Source: Streptomyces sp. NBC_01750
GTDB lineage: Bacteria; Actinomycetota; Actinomycetes; Streptomycetales; Streptomycetaceae
Direction: 5' to 3'
Length of the DNA stretch: 64,000 bases
NCBI RefSeq assembly: GCF_035918095.1
Contig: NZ_CP109137.1
Span: 1,364,001 to 1,428,000 of the forward strand
In this document: one piece after another, positions 33,370 through 42,477 of the stretch
Numbering within the stretch: the first letter of the stretch is position 1
Layout: each line of letters opens with the position of its first letter
The notes under the pieces: generated by a model
The model's database searches: none
What the model saw: the letters and a program-made list of their open reading frames with translations, nothing else
What the model was told of the DNA's origin: nothing
Program-made: the position numbers and the translations under genes

Positions 33370-34527
33370 GTGGGGCGGCTGACCGGCGGAGATCCGTCGC
33401 TGCTGCGGCGAATCAACTCCGCGGTGGTACTCCATGCACTGCGGGGTGCCGACTCCCCCACGCTCACAGACCTGACCCGCATCACGGGCCTTTCCCGGCC
33501 GACGGTCGAAGGTGTCGTCGAGGGACTCATGGAGACCGGGCTGGTCGTCGAGAGCGTCCTCGAGGAGGGTGGCGCGCGCCGTCAGGGGCGTCCGGCCCGG
33601 CGGTTCAGGTTCCGGGCCGAGGCCGGTCATCTGCTGGGTGTCGAAATCGGATCGCACCGGGTGGCGGCGCTGCTGTCGGGTCTGGACGGGCGGGTCATCG
33701 GGGCCGGTTCCCGGGATGTCTCCGAGAAGGCATCCGAGGACGAACGGCTGGAGCGGGTGCGGCTCGTCGTCGCCGACGTACTGCGGCGCGCCGGTGTCGC
33801 ACGCGGCAGTCTGCGGGCGGTCGGGGTCGGCTCCCCGGGCATCGTGGAGGCCGACGGCACCGTACGGCTGGGGACCGCGCTGCCGGGCTGGACCGGCCTG
33901 GCCCTCGGCGAGCGGCTGCGCAGGTCGTTCCGCTGTCCTGTGCTGGTGGAGAACGACGCCAATGCCGCCGCGGTCGCCGAGCACTGGAAGGGAGCCGCGA
34001 CCGAGTCCGACGACATCGTCTTCGTGCTGGCGGGGCTCAGCCCGGGCGCCGGTTCATTGATCGGCGGACGGCTGCACCGGGGCTTCGGCGGCGCGGCCGG
34101 CGAGATCGGGGCACTCCATCTGCTGGGCCGCGAAGTGACCCCGGAGAAACTCCTGTCCACGACGGACGAGCCGCTCCATCCACTCGACGAGCAGGCCGTC
34201 GCCGATGTCTTCGCCCTGGCCAGGCAGGGCGAATCCCGCGCGCAGGCAGCGGTCGAACGGTTCATCCAGCGTCTGGTGCACGATGTGGCGGCGCTGGTAC
34301 TGGCGCTCGATCCGGAGCTGGTGGTGATCGGTGGCTGGGCGGCCGGACTCGACGGCGTACTGGACCCGTTGCGCGACGAGTTGTCCCGATACTGTCTGCG
34401 GCCACCGCGGGTGGCGCTCTCGCTGCTCGGCGAGGCGGCCGTGGCGACCGGCGCGCTGCGCCTGGCGCTGGACCATGTCGAGGAGCAGCTCTTCGCCGTC
34501 GAACGAACGGTGACGGCCCGCCGCTGA
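33370..34527 (+). CDS. ROK-family transcriptional regulator
   Basis: 385 aa. An N-terminal winged helix (RINSAVVLHALRGADSPTLT, then DLTRITGLSRPTVEGVVEGL) precedes a ROK sugar-kinase-like domain (LLGVEIGSHRVAALLSGLDG, VGVGSPGIVEADGTV, VENDANAAAVAEHW, FGGAAGEIGALHLLG). The zinc-binding Cys cluster of sugar kinases of this family is absent. It may repress a sugar regulon, but no transport genes are adjacent; the next gene is a GntR-type regulator on the other strand. Confidence 0.9.
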   Translation: MGRLTGGDPSLLRRINSAVVLHALRGADSPTLTDLTRITGLSRPTVEGVVEGLMETGLVVESVLEEGGARRQGRPARRFRFRAEAGHLLGVEIGSHRVAALLSGLDGRVIGAGSRDVSEKASEDERLERVRLVVADVLRRAGVARGSLRAVGVGSPGIVEADGTVRLGTALPGWTGLALGERLRRSFRCPVLVENDANAAAVAEHWKGAATESDDIVFVLAGLSPGAGSLIGGRLHRGFGGAAGEIGALHLLGREVTPEKLLSTTDEPLHPLDEQAVADVFALARQGESRAQAAVERFIQRLVHDVAALVLALDPELVVIGGWAAGLDGVLDPLRDELSRYCLRPPRVALSLLGEAAVATGALRLALDHVEEQLFAVERTVTARR

Positions 34528-34544
34528 GCGCGAGCTCGGTGCGA

Positions 34545-34594
34545 CGGGCCGGATGAAGACGGGCCGGATGAAGCCGGGCCGGATGAAGCCGGGC
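34545..34594. repeat. 15-bp tandem repeat, three copies plus partial
   Basis: The unit CGGGCCGGATGAAGC (final base A in copy one) is repeated at 34545-34559, 34560-34574 and 34575-34589, followed by CGGGCC. It is in the gap between the ROK gene end and the convergent GntR gene. Copy number may vary between strains. Confidence 0.85.
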
Positions 34595-34646
34595 CGTACA
34601 TGGCGACCGGCAGTACGAAGCGACCTGCCATGCGGAGAAGTGGGAC

Positions 34647-35411
34647 TCAGGAAGCGCGGCGTTCCTGTTCGTCGTGGCTTATCTCCAGATCGCCGGAGTC
34701 TCCAAAGGTGAGCCGGCAGGTGTCGGCCCGGTAGGTGGCCACCGATACGGCCGCCGTCCTGCCCTCGGAGAAGTAGCGGGTGGTGACGACCAGTACGGGC
34801 GCGCCCGGCAGCCGGTCGAGCTCCTTGGCGTCGTCGGCACGCGCCGAACCCAGCTCCACCGCGCGGTCCTGGCCCTCGAGGTCGAGGCGTTGGAGTTCAC
34901 GCAGTACGCCGCGCGCGCGAGCGGGTCCGGACGGCGTGTCGATCGCCGAGAGCTCGGGCACGGACGAGGCCGGCACATACAGCAGCTCGGCCGCGACGGA
35001 CTGGCCGCGGGTGACGCGCAGCCTGCGCACCGTGTACATCTCTTCGCCCGCAGCCGTCTCGAGCAGACGCGCCACCGCCTGGGGCGGCACCGTTGTCGTG
35101 CAGTCGACGGACTCCCAGGCGTCCTGTCCGGTGCTGGGCCACGCGGGCTCGGTGGTGGAGACGTCGACGCCCATGCGCGGCGGTGCGACGGTCGTGCCGA
35201 CGCCGCGGCGTCGCTGCAACCGGCCTTCCAGCTCGAGCTGTTCGAGCGCCTGCCGGAGCGTGGCGCGGGCGACTCCGAAGCGAGCGGCGAGATCACGCTC
35301 GTTCGGAAGGATCTCCCCGACTGCGAAGTCCGAGTCGAGCGCTTCGCCGATCACGGTCTTGAGATGCCAGTACTTAGGCTCCGGCACTGTTTCCAGCTGC
35401 GTGGTCCCCAC
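34647..35411 (-). CDS. GntR-family regulator with UTRA domain
   Basis: 254 aa starting at the GTG at 35409-35411 (a GCGGAGGATC site precedes it). The winged-helix domain is KYWHLKTVIGEALDSDFAVG, ILPNERDLAARFGVARATLR followed by QALEQLELEGRLQRRRGVGT. The effector-binding UTRA domain from about residue 95 includes RLRVTRGQSVAAELLYVPAS and VTTRYFSEGRTAAVSVATYR. This is the DasR-like layout, in which sugar phosphates are typical effectors. The target genes are not adjacent. Confidence 0.92.
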   Translation of the reverse strand: MGTTQLETVPEPKYWHLKTVIGEALDSDFAVGEILPNERDLAARFGVARATLRQALEQLELEGRLQRRRGVGTTVAPPRMGVDVSTTEPAWPSTGQDAWESVDCTTTVPPQAVARLLETAAGEEMYTVRRLRVTRGQSVAAELLYVPASSVPELSAIDTPSGPARARGVLRELQRLDLEGQDRAVELGSARADDAKELDRLPGAPVLVVTTRYFSEGRTAAVSVATYRADTCRLTFGDSGDLEISHDEQERRAS

Positions 35412-35660
35412 CCTGATCCTCCGCAATCGCCGTGTCAGAAGCGGCTATTCCGCGCCCTTGTTTATTAAAGGTTCCTGCACTATCTCTGCGACCATAGGAC
35501 GGCGCACCCCCTTGGTCAAGACCAATCCTGCGCCGGTTACGCAGGGGAACGAACCGGATTCGCAGAGCGTTCACAGGACGTTCGTCGCCCTGTGAAACGC
35601 GCGCAGCACAAGACCCCGCGTCCGGGCCGGACACGGGGTCTGACGTGGGACGCGACGGTT
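35412..35660. other. Intergenic region with inverted repeat
   Basis: No gene is seen. TTCACAGG at 35570-35577 pairs with CCTGTGAA at 35589-35596 around an 11-base loop. It may be an operator or part of the terminator that follows it. The promoter of the GntR gene should lie between about 35415 and 35520, which is locally AT-richer. Confidence 0.5.
35611..35641 (-). terminator. Hairpin terminator downstream of the ECF41 sigma factor gene
   Basis: AGACCCCG (35611-35618) pairs with CGGGGTCT (35634-35641), with an inner GTCC/GGAC stem around GGGCC. It lies 20 bp after the sigma factor stop in the direction of its transcription. Confidence 0.75.
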
Positions 35661-36545
35661 CTAGGAAGAGGCCAGCGAGCCAAGTTTGTCAGGGTTGCGG
35701 ATGACGTAGACGCATTGGATCCGTCCGTCCAGAACTTCCAGCTGGAAAACGCTGTCGGGCTGTCCGGCGGACAGGACGAGCAGCGCCGGGGCTCCATTGA
35801 GCTCGACGAAGCGGAACTCCATCTCCTGGATCGGTTGCTGCGCCACGGCGACGAGGAAGCGCCCGACCTTGTCCGCGCTCTGCAGGACGCGCAGCGGCGC
35901 CTTGGCCTTGCCGCCGCTGTCGCCGACGAGGCGCACATCGGGCGCCAGCAGGGACAGCAGTACCTCCAGATCGCCACCGGCCGCGGCGCTCAGGAAGCGC
36001 TCGGTGAGATCGCGGCATTCGGCGGGGTCGACGTCGTAGCGGGCCTTGCGCTCCTCGACATGCTTGCGCGCCCGGCCGGCGAGCTGCCGCACCGCCGCCT
36101 CGGTCCGGTCGAGCGTGGTCGCAATCTCGCCATAAGGGAATCCGAAGGCCTCGCGCAGTACGAAGACCGCGCGCTCCAGCGGCGACAGCGTCTCCAGGAC
36201 GACCAGGACGGCCAGTGATACGGAGTCGGCCAGGACGGCCTGCTCGGCGGTGTCCGGGACGGTGGGCCCGAAGTCGGTGGCGATCGGCTCCGGCAGCCAT
36301 GGGCCGACGTACGCCTCCCGCCGAGACCGGACGTGCCGCAGCCGGTCGATGGCGAGGCGGGTGGTGATCCTGACGAGATAGCCGCGTGGCTCCAGGACGT
36401 CGCCGCGCTCGTCGGCGGTCCAGCGCAGCCATGTCTCCTGCACCACGTCCTCGGCATCGGCCACCCGGCCGAGCATGCGGTAGGCCACACCGGTCAGAAC
36501 GGGCCGGTGCTCTTCGAATACGTCAGTCGCGGTGTCTGCTGCCAC
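35661..36545 (-). CDS. sigJ: ECF41-group RNA polymerase sigma factor (SigJ-like)
   Basis: 294 aa. Sigma region 2 is EEHRPVLTGVAYRMLGRVAD, AEDVVQETWLRW; region 4 is TLSPLERAVFVLREAFGFPY then GEIATTLDRTEAAVRQLAGR. A C-terminal SnoaL-like domain (about residues 175-290) follows. The three ECF41 hallmarks are present: WLPEP in the linker, a DSGGKA variant of the DGGGR motif, and NPDKL near the end. In this group the C-terminal domain acts as a built-in regulator, so no separate anti-sigma factor is needed. The gene is divergent from an alpha/beta hydrolase, a possible target. GTG start at 36543-36545 is tentative. Confidence 0.9.
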   Translation of the reverse strand: MAADTATDVFEEHRPVLTGVAYRMLGRVADAEDVVQETWLRWTADERGDVLEPRGYLVRITTRLAIDRLRHVRSRREAYVGPWLPEPIATDFGPTVPDTAEQAVLADSVSLAVLVVLETLSPLERAVFVLREAFGFPYGEIATTLDRTEAAVRQLAGRARKHVEERKARYDVDPAECRDLTERFLSAAAGGDLEVLLSLLAPDVRLVGDSGGKAKAPLRVLQSADKVGRFLVAVAQQPIQEMEFRFVELNGAPALLVLSAGQPDSVFQLEVLDGRIQCVYVIRNPDKLGSLASS

Positions 36546-36714
36546 CCCTCCATCCCAACCGACCTCGCGCCGGGTGTCCAGCCGGTTGGGGTGCGCCGTG
36601 CGGCACAGTCCGCGTCCGCCCAGCCTGCCCACTTGAACTGGAAGCTACTGAACGGTAATTGTTACTGACGGGCTGTCTAAAACAGGCGACCGGGCTACAA
36701 CAGGGAGCAGCAGC

Positions 36715-37545
36715 ATGGCCGCAGAGATCTCATTCTCCATCAAGTTCCCCCGGGGCAGCCGCACGCTGTCCGTCGCGTACGAGCGCACCGGGGCGGGTGA
36801 ACCGCTGCTGCTGCTCCACGGCATCGGGCACCACTGGCAGGCATGGGAGCCGGTGCTGGGCATCCTGGCAGCCGAACGCGATGTCATCGCCGTCGACCTG
36901 CCCGGCTTCGGCTCTTCGCCGGCGCTGCCGGACGGCGTGTCCTACGACCTCAGCACCGTGGGCTCGGTGCTCGGCGCGCTCTGCGAGAAGCTGGAGATCG
37001 AGCGCCCGCATGTCGTGGGGAACTCCCTCGGCGGACTGCTGGCCCTGGAGTTGGGACGCGAGAAGCTCGTACGGTCGGTGACGGCGCTCTCGCCCGCCGG
37101 CTTCTGGAGCGAGCGCGAGCGGCGCTATGCCTTCGCGACGCTGCGCGCGATGCGTCTCGGGGCGCAGTCGATGCCGCTGCCACTGATCGAGCGGCTGTCC
37201 CGGACGGCCGCCGGGCGGACGGCGCTGACCAGCAGCATCTACGCCAGGCCCGGCCGGCGCTCACCCGAGGCGGCCGTCGCCGAGACTCTCGCCCTCCGCG
37301 ACGCCACCGGCTTTCATCAGACGCTCGCCGCCGGCCGCCACGTCCTGTTCACCGACGACGTGCCCGATGTGCCGGTCACCATCGGCTGGGGAACGAAGGA
37401 CCGGCTGTTGCTGCGCCGTCAGGGCATCAGAGCCAAGCACGCCATCCCGGGGGCGCGGCTCGTGCGGCTGCCCGGCTGCGGCCATGTCCCCATGAACGAC
37501 GACCCCGCGCTCGTCGCACGCGTCATCCTGGACGGCAGCCGCTGA
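36715..37545 (+). CDS. Alpha/beta hydrolase
   Basis: 276 aa. The oxyanion motif LLLLHGIGHHWQAW, the nucleophile elbow GNSLGG (Ser at about residue 103) and the terminal catalytic His in GCGHVPMNDDP are present. An acidic residue follows GWGTKDR. No signal peptide, so it is cytoplasmic. It is divergent from the ECF41 sigma factor, with a 169-bp spacer, and may belong to its regulon. The spacer contains CTGTCTAAAACAG, a CTGT-5-ACAG dyad near 36670. Confidence 0.9.
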   Translation: MAAEISFSIKFPRGSRTLSVAYERTGAGEPLLLLHGIGHHWQAWEPVLGILAAERDVIAVDLPGFGSSPALPDGVSYDLSTVGSVLGALCEKLEIERPHVVGNSLGGLLALELGREKLVRSVTALSPAGFWSERERRYAFATLRAMRLGAQSMPLPLIERLSRTAAGRTALTSSIYARPGRRSPEAAVAETLALRDATGFHQTLAAGRHVLFTDDVPDVPVTIGWGTKDRLLLRRQGIRAKHAIPGARLVRLPGCGHVPMNDDPALVARVILDGSR

Positions 37546-38422
37546 CCGCCGCCTGAACACTCCCGAGCCGAGCGCCGCGCCCGCTCCGACCAGCACACCG
37601 CCCGCCGCCTGGGCCGGGCCGAACGTCCCCGTACCCACGAGGGGCGCGGTCAGCGCGGCGCAGAGGGGGATCAGTCCGGAGAAGAGCGTGGCGCGCTCGG
37701 CGCCGATGCGCTGCACGCCCATGTACCACCAGACGAAGCCGACGACGGTGACGACGGCCGCCTGCCACAGCAGCGCCAGGGTCTCGGCCTGAGTGGGCGT
37801 GCGCACAAAGCCCGAGCCGTCGAGGACGAGGCCGATGACCGTGGACTCGACGGCAGCGATGCCACAGACGGTGGCGGTGAGCAGCTTGGGGCCGAGCGGT
37901 CGCAGCACGGGTACGGCCAGCACGGCGAAGCCGACCTCGCCCGCGCAGCGCAGCTGTCGACCAGGCGATGCCCGCCGGGCCGGTACGGCCCCACCCCTGG
38001 ACGGCGAAGGCGCCGGCCGCGACGAACAGGGCTCCGTACAGCACGGGCCGAGCGGGCCGACGGCCGTCCAGGAGCGGTACGAGGACGGCGACGATGACCG
38101 GGGCGCAGCCGACGAACACACCGGGAACGGCGGGTTCCGAGGTGCGTTCCGCGGCCAGGATCGCCAGATTGAAACCGACCATGCCGACGACGGCGAGCAG
38201 GGCGAGCCGGACCCACTGCGGCAGGAGGAGGGCGCGCAGCGGCGCCAGGCCCGGGCGGCCGCCGAGCAGCGGCAGGAGGAGCAGGCAGGCGAGGGCGTAG
38301 CGCAGCGCCTGGCCGCCGGCACCGGGATAGTCGCCGAGGACGCTGTTGGCGGTGAAGGAGGCGCCCACGAGGAGATAGGCCATGGCGACGAGCAGCGCCG
38401 CGCGCAGCGAGTTCACGTTCAT
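37523..38422 (-). pseudogene. EamA/DMT-family transporter with frameshift
   Basis: The N-terminal half is a good EamA domain (AMAYLLVGASFTANSVLGDY, LLALLAVVGMVGFNLAILAA, GAFAVQGWGRTGPAGIAW). Near 37945-37955 the frame is lost, and one base removed from GCTGCGCTGCGCGGGC restores the second EamA domain (GEVGFAVLAVPVLRPLGP, VVTVVGFVWWYMGVQRIGAE, RATLFSGLIPLCAAL). The C-terminus is also uncertain and runs into the end of the alpha/beta hydrolase gene on the other strand. It is a real lesion or a sequencing error. It is divergent from a MocR regulator, a common pairing. Confidence 0.72.
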
Positions 38423-38469
38423 GGGGGCGACGCTAGGGAGCGAGGCGGTCCGGCTTAAGGTCCACTTCC

Positions 38470-39924
38470 ATGACGCCATCGGGGACCAATCCGGCGACGG
38501 GCGAGCCGTCTCGAGGTGACTCGTGGAACGCCGCCTGGGAACTGCTGCTGCCCGCGGCCGCCGCTCCGGCCCGGCAGCGCGGACGGGCGTTGCAGTCGGC
38601 GCTGCGCGAGGCGGTCAGATCGGGACGGCTGGTCGCGGGCACGCGACTGCCCTCCAGCCGTGAGCTCGCCGCCGATCTGGGCGTCTCGCGCGGTCTGGTC
38701 ACCGAGGCGTACGAGCAGTTGACGGCGGAGGGGTATCTGCGCAGCGGCCGGGGCTCCGGTACCTGGGTCGGGGGTGCGGCGCGCACCGCCGCGCTCGGGG
38801 TGCGGGACCTGGCGCCGCGCGCTCCCGGCGCGCGCGTGGACTTCCGCCCCGGGACGCCCGATCTCTCGCTCTTCCCGCGCGCCGCGTGGGCCGCCGCGCA
38901 CAAATCCGTACTCGCGCGGCTGCCGCACCGTGCGCTCGGCTATCCCGATCCGCGTGGGCTGCCGGAACTGCGCACCGCGCTGGCCTCGTTGCTGACCCGG
39001 CGGCGCGGCGTCGTGGCCGATCCGGAATGCCTGGTGGTGTGTTCGGGCGTGGCGCAGGCGATGACGCTGCTCGGTTTCGTACTGCACGGGCACGGATTGC
39101 GGACGGTGGGGGTCGAGGACCCCGGGAGCCATGAGCACGGAGCGCTGTTCTCGGCGGCCGGGCTGGACATGACCGCGTTGCCGCTCGACGCAGAGGGGCT
39201 GGCGACCGGGTCGCTCGAGGGCACCGGCATACGTGCGGTGGTGACGACACCGGCCCACCAGTTCCCGACCGGAATCGCCTACTCCGCGCAGCGTCGCACC
39301 GAACTCCTCGACTGGGCGCGCGCCGTGGACGGTCTGATCGTGGAGGACGACTACGACGGCGACTTCCGCTACGACAGGGCTCCCGTCGGCGCCCTGCAGG
39401 GTCTCGACCCGGATCGCGTCGTGTACACCGGGTCGGTGAGCAAGTCACTCGCACCGGGGCTGCGACTGGGCTGGCTGCTCGTGCCGTCCCGCCTGGCCGA
39501 CGAGGTCGTCGAGCGCAAACGCACCATGGATCTCGGCAACCCGGCCCTGGACCAGGCGCTCCTTGCCGACTTCATCGACCGGGGCGGGTACGACCGCCAG
39601 CTGCGCCGCTGCCAGCGCGCCTACCGGGAGCGGCGCGACGCACTCGTCGGGGCCCTCACCGACCACTTCCCCGGCACGGAGGTCAGCGGTATCGCTGCCG
39701 GTCTGCACATCATCGCGCGGTTGCCCGAACGGTGCGGTCCCGAGCCGCGCTTCCTGGATCTGGCGGCGCGGTCCGGGGTGGCCGTGCGTCCGCTGGCCGA
39801 CTACATGATGGCCGACGTGGGGGACGCCGGAGTGCGGCTGGTCCTCGGATACGCGCATCTGGCGCCGACCGAAATCGAGCGCGGCGTGCGGCTGATGGCG
39901 GAGGCGGTGCGGAAGACGCCGTGA
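38470..39924 (+). CDS. MocR/PdxR-type regulator (GntR domain fused to aminotransferase domain)
   Basis: 484 aa. The N-terminal winged helix (ALREAVRSGRLVAGTRLPSS, RELAADLGVSRGLVTEAYEQ, RSGRGSGTWV) is followed by a class I aminotransferase-like domain (GYPDPRGLPELRTALASLLT, VEDDYDGDFRYDRAPVGALQ, YTGSVSKSLAPGLRLGW with the PLP Lys, VRLVLGYAHLAPTEI). It is the MocR family, which senses PLP or amino acids. It likely regulates the divergent EamA transporter across a 47-bp spacer. Confidence 0.94.
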   Translation: MTPSGTNPATGEPSRGDSWNAAWELLLPAAAAPARQRGRALQSALREAVRSGRLVAGTRLPSSRELAADLGVSRGLVTEAYEQLTAEGYLRSGRGSGTWVGGAARTAALGVRDLAPRAPGARVDFRPGTPDLSLFPRAAWAAAHKSVLARLPHRALGYPDPRGLPELRTALASLLTRRRGVVADPECLVVCSGVAQAMTLLGFVLHGHGLRTVGVEDPGSHEHGALFSAAGLDMTALPLDAEGLATGSLEGTGIRAVVTTPAHQFPTGIAYSAQRRTELLDWARAVDGLIVEDDYDGDFRYDRAPVGALQGLDPDRVVYTGSVSKSLAPGLRLGWLLVPSRLADEVVERKRTMDLGNPALDQALLADFIDRGGYDRQLRRCQRAYRERRDALVGALTDHFPGTEVSGIAAGLHIIARLPERCGPEPRFLDLAARSGVAVRPLADYMMADVGDAGVRLVLGYAHLAPTEIERGVRLMAEAVRKTP

Positions 39925-40085
39925 AGTGCCCCGCGTCTGCGGACCGTTGGACTGTCCTCGTACGCCGCGGACAGTCCTCGCACGCCGCGCAGGGCCGGTT
40001 GTTCACTCGGGGTTCGCGTGGCCGCCGCAGCCGGGCAGTAGGCATGGCACGGCACACCGGCCCGAGTTGCCCTGGAGGCACAGCG

Positions 40086-41663
40086 ATGTCACACAGCCCG
40101 CGGATACCCTCCCCCGACCGCCGTTCCGTGCTGCGCGGCACGGTCGCCGCCTCGGCGGCACTGGCTCTGCCCACGATGACAGCGGCGCCCGCCCTGGCGC
40201 TGTCCGGCCGCCCGCGGGCCGCATGGGGTGTGCAGACCGGCGATGTGACCTCCTCGTCCGGTCTGGTGTGGGTGCGCTCCGACCGGCCCGCCCGGATGAT
40301 CGTGGAGACGTCCGCAACGGAGTCCTTCCGGAATGCGCACAGATGGCACGGCCCGATGGTCGGCGCCGACACGGACTTCACCGGACGGACGGCGCTGCGC
40401 GGACTGCCCGCCGGTGAGCAGGTGCACTACCGGGTCACGCTCGCCGACCCGGAAGACCCCCGCCGCACCGGGGAACCGGTCTACGGGACCTTCCGTACGG
40501 CGCCCGCGAAGCGCCGTGAGGGAGTGCGCTTTCTGTGGTCGGGCGACATAGCGGGGCAGGGCTGGGGCATCAACCCGGACATCGGCGGCTATCGCGCGTA
40601 CGACGAGATGCGCCGCCTCGACCCGGACTTCTTCCTCTGCAGCGGGGACACGATCTACGCGGACGGCGTGATCGAACCGAGCGTGACGCTGCCGGACGGC
40701 CGGATCTGGCGCAACATCACCACCGAGGAGAAGTCCAGGGTGGCGCAGACCTTGGCGGACTTCCGCGGAAATTTCCGCTACAACCTGCTCGACGAGAACG
40801 TCCGGCGCTTCAACGCTCAGGTACCCACGGTCGTGCAGTGGGACGATCACGAGGTACGCAACAACTGGTACCCGGGCCAGATCCTCGACGACCCGCGCTA
40901 CACCGAGAAGAACGTGAATGTGCTCGCGGAGCGCTCGCGCCGCGCCTTCGGCGAGTACTTCCCCATCTCGACGCTCACCGCCGCCGGGTGCGAAGGCCGT
41001 GTGCACCGGGTGGTGCGCCACGGACCGCTGCTCGATGTGTTCGTCCTCGACATGCGCTCGTACCGCAATGCCAACTCCCCCGGCCGGCAGCCCGACGACA
41101 CACAGGGCATCCTCGGAGCCGAGCAGCTGGCCTGGCTCAAGCGTGAGCTGTCGCGGTCGCGCGCGGTGTGGAAGGTGATCGCCTCGGACATGCCGCTCGG
41201 GCTGGTCGTAGCGGACGGGACGGCGAACTTCGAGGCCGTCGCGCAGGGCGATCCGGGGGCGCCGCTCGGGCGCGAGCTGCAGATCGCCGAGCTGCTGCGG
41301 TACATCAAGCACCGCCGGATCACGGGCACGGTGTGGCTGACCGCTGATGTGCACCACACCTCGGCGCAGCACTACGACCCGTCGCGCGCGACTTTCAAGG
41401 ACTTCGCACCCTTCTGGGAATTCGTCTCGGGGCCGCTGGCCGCCGGCGGCTTCCCCGCCAACGCGCTCGACGCCACCTTCGGCCCTGCGCGCGTCTTCGT
41501 CCGGGCGCCGGAACGCGCCAATGTCTCGCCGATGGAGTCGCCGCAGTACTTCGGAGAGGTCGACATCGACGGCGGCAGTGGCGAATTGACTGTCCGGCTG
41601 CGGGCGGAGGGCGGAACGGTCCTGTTCAGCAAGGTGCTGCAGCCCGGGCGTGTGGGGCAGTAG
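40086..41663 (+). CDS. phoD: Tat-secreted PhoD-type alkaline phosphatase
   Basis: 525 aa. A twin-arginine signal (SPDRRSVLRGTVAASAALAL) is followed by the N-terminal PhoD domain. The metallophosphatase core follows: FLWSGDIAGQG, FFLCSGDTIYADG, PTVVQWDDHEVRNNW, FVLDMRSYRN and TGTVWLTADVHHTSAQHYDP. Ca- and Fe-binding residues of PhoD match. It should release phosphate from organic esters outside the cell. A PhoP box is not obvious in the 161-bp upstream region. ATG at 40086 chosen. Confidence 0.93.
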   Translation: MSHSPRIPSPDRRSVLRGTVAASAALALPTMTAAPALALSGRPRAAWGVQTGDVTSSSGLVWVRSDRPARMIVETSATESFRNAHRWHGPMVGADTDFTGRTALRGLPAGEQVHYRVTLADPEDPRRTGEPVYGTFRTAPAKRREGVRFLWSGDIAGQGWGINPDIGGYRAYDEMRRLDPDFFLCSGDTIYADGVIEPSVTLPDGRIWRNITTEEKSRVAQTLADFRGNFRYNLLDENVRRFNAQVPTVVQWDDHEVRNNWYPGQILDDPRYTEKNVNVLAERSRRAFGEYFPISTLTAAGCEGRVHRVVRHGPLLDVFVLDMRSYRNANSPGRQPDDTQGILGAEQLAWLKRELSRSRAVWKVIASDMPLGLVVADGTANFEAVAQGDPGAPLGRELQIAELLRYIKHRRITGTVWLTADVHHTSAQHYDPSRATFKDFAPFWEFVSGPLAAGGFPANALDATFGPARVFVRAPERANVSPMESPQYFGEVDIDGGSGELTVRLRAEGGTVLFSKVLQPGRVGQ

Positions 41664-41719
41664 GACACGCGCCCAGCACTTACTTGCCACCATGGAAAGT
41701 ACATGCCACTCTCGCAAGC

Positions 41720-42142
41720 ATGAGTGAACAGACGGATGCCGCGGCAGCGTTGAAGCGCGCGAACCTCGCGGAGAGCGCCACACGCCGCCGCGGCAGCGGT
41801 TGGTACGCGCGGTATCTCGTCGTCTTCGCCGCCGGTCAGCTGCTCCTGGTACCGATGGCGGTGCTCTGGCAAGGGAGATCCGCGGCACTCGTCTTCGCGG
41901 TCATCAATGCCGTACTCGTCGGGGGGCTCAGCATGTACGCCGCCCGGCAGCGCGTCATCCGCCGGGGGTTCGGCGCCCGGCACGGCACTCTCATCGGCAG
42001 CTGGGCGGTGGCCTACTCCCTCACGGTCGCGCTCAGCGTCTCCGCCTTCAGGGGCAGCGCGGTCTTCGCCGTGGTCGGTGCCGTGTGGTGCGCGCTGCCG
42101 CCGGCGGTCGGCGCCTGGCAGGAGACGCGGCGGTCGGCATGA
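41720..42142 (+). CDS. Four-helix membrane protein coupled to a regulator
   Basis: 140 aa with four predicted membrane helices (ARYLVVFAAGQLLLVPMAVL, SAALVFAVINAVLVGGLSMY, LIGSWAVAYSLTVALSVSAF, SAVFAVVGAVWCALPPAVGA) preceded by a short charged N-terminus. The stop overlaps the start of the winged-helix regulator gene by 4 bp (ATGA). Such membrane/regulator pairs occur commonly in Streptomyces and the first gene is probably regulated by the second. No known transport motif. Confidence 0.8.
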   Translation: MSEQTDAAAALKRANLAESATRRRGSGWYARYLVVFAAGQLLLVPMAVLWQGRSAALVFAVINAVLVGGLSMYAARQRVIRRGFGARHGTLIGSWAVAYSLTVALSVSAFRGSAVFAVVGAVWCALPPAVGAWQETRRSA

Positions 42143-42477
42143 CGGAGAGAGCGCAGCAGACCGGGCAGGCCGGGAAGGAGTCGGGTACGCATCCGCGCCA
42201 TGCGCTCGCCCCGCTGCTCACCTCGCCCGTCCGGCTGTCGATCGTGGCGGCCCTGGCACCGCTGGACAAGGCCGAGTTCGGTTGTGTGCGCGACCTGGTC
42301 GAGGTCACCGACTCGGCGCTGTCCAAGCAGGTCGCGGCCCTCGAGGAAGCCGGCTGGGTCGGGGTGGACAAGGGCAGGGTGGGACGGCGGACGCGGACCT
42401 GGCTGTCTCTGACGGACGAGGGGCGCGCTGTCTACCGGCGGCATCTGGACGCGCTACGGGCCATAGCCGGCGCCTGA
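42139..42477 (+). CDS. Winged-helix transcriptional regulator (HTH_34/MarR-like)
   Basis: 112 aa. The winged helix reads PLLTSPVRLSIVAALAPLDK, then FGCVRDLVEVTDSALSKQVA, ALEEAGWVGVDKGRVGRRTR with a basic wing. This is the short single-domain family often paired with membrane proteins, as here. It overlaps the preceding gene by 4 bp. Confidence 0.9.
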   Translation: MTERAQQTGQAGKESGTHPRHALAPLLTSPVRLSIVAALAPLDKAEFGCVRDLVEVTDSALSKQVAALEEAGWVGVDKGRVGRRTRTWLSLTDEGRAVYRRHLDALRAIAGA

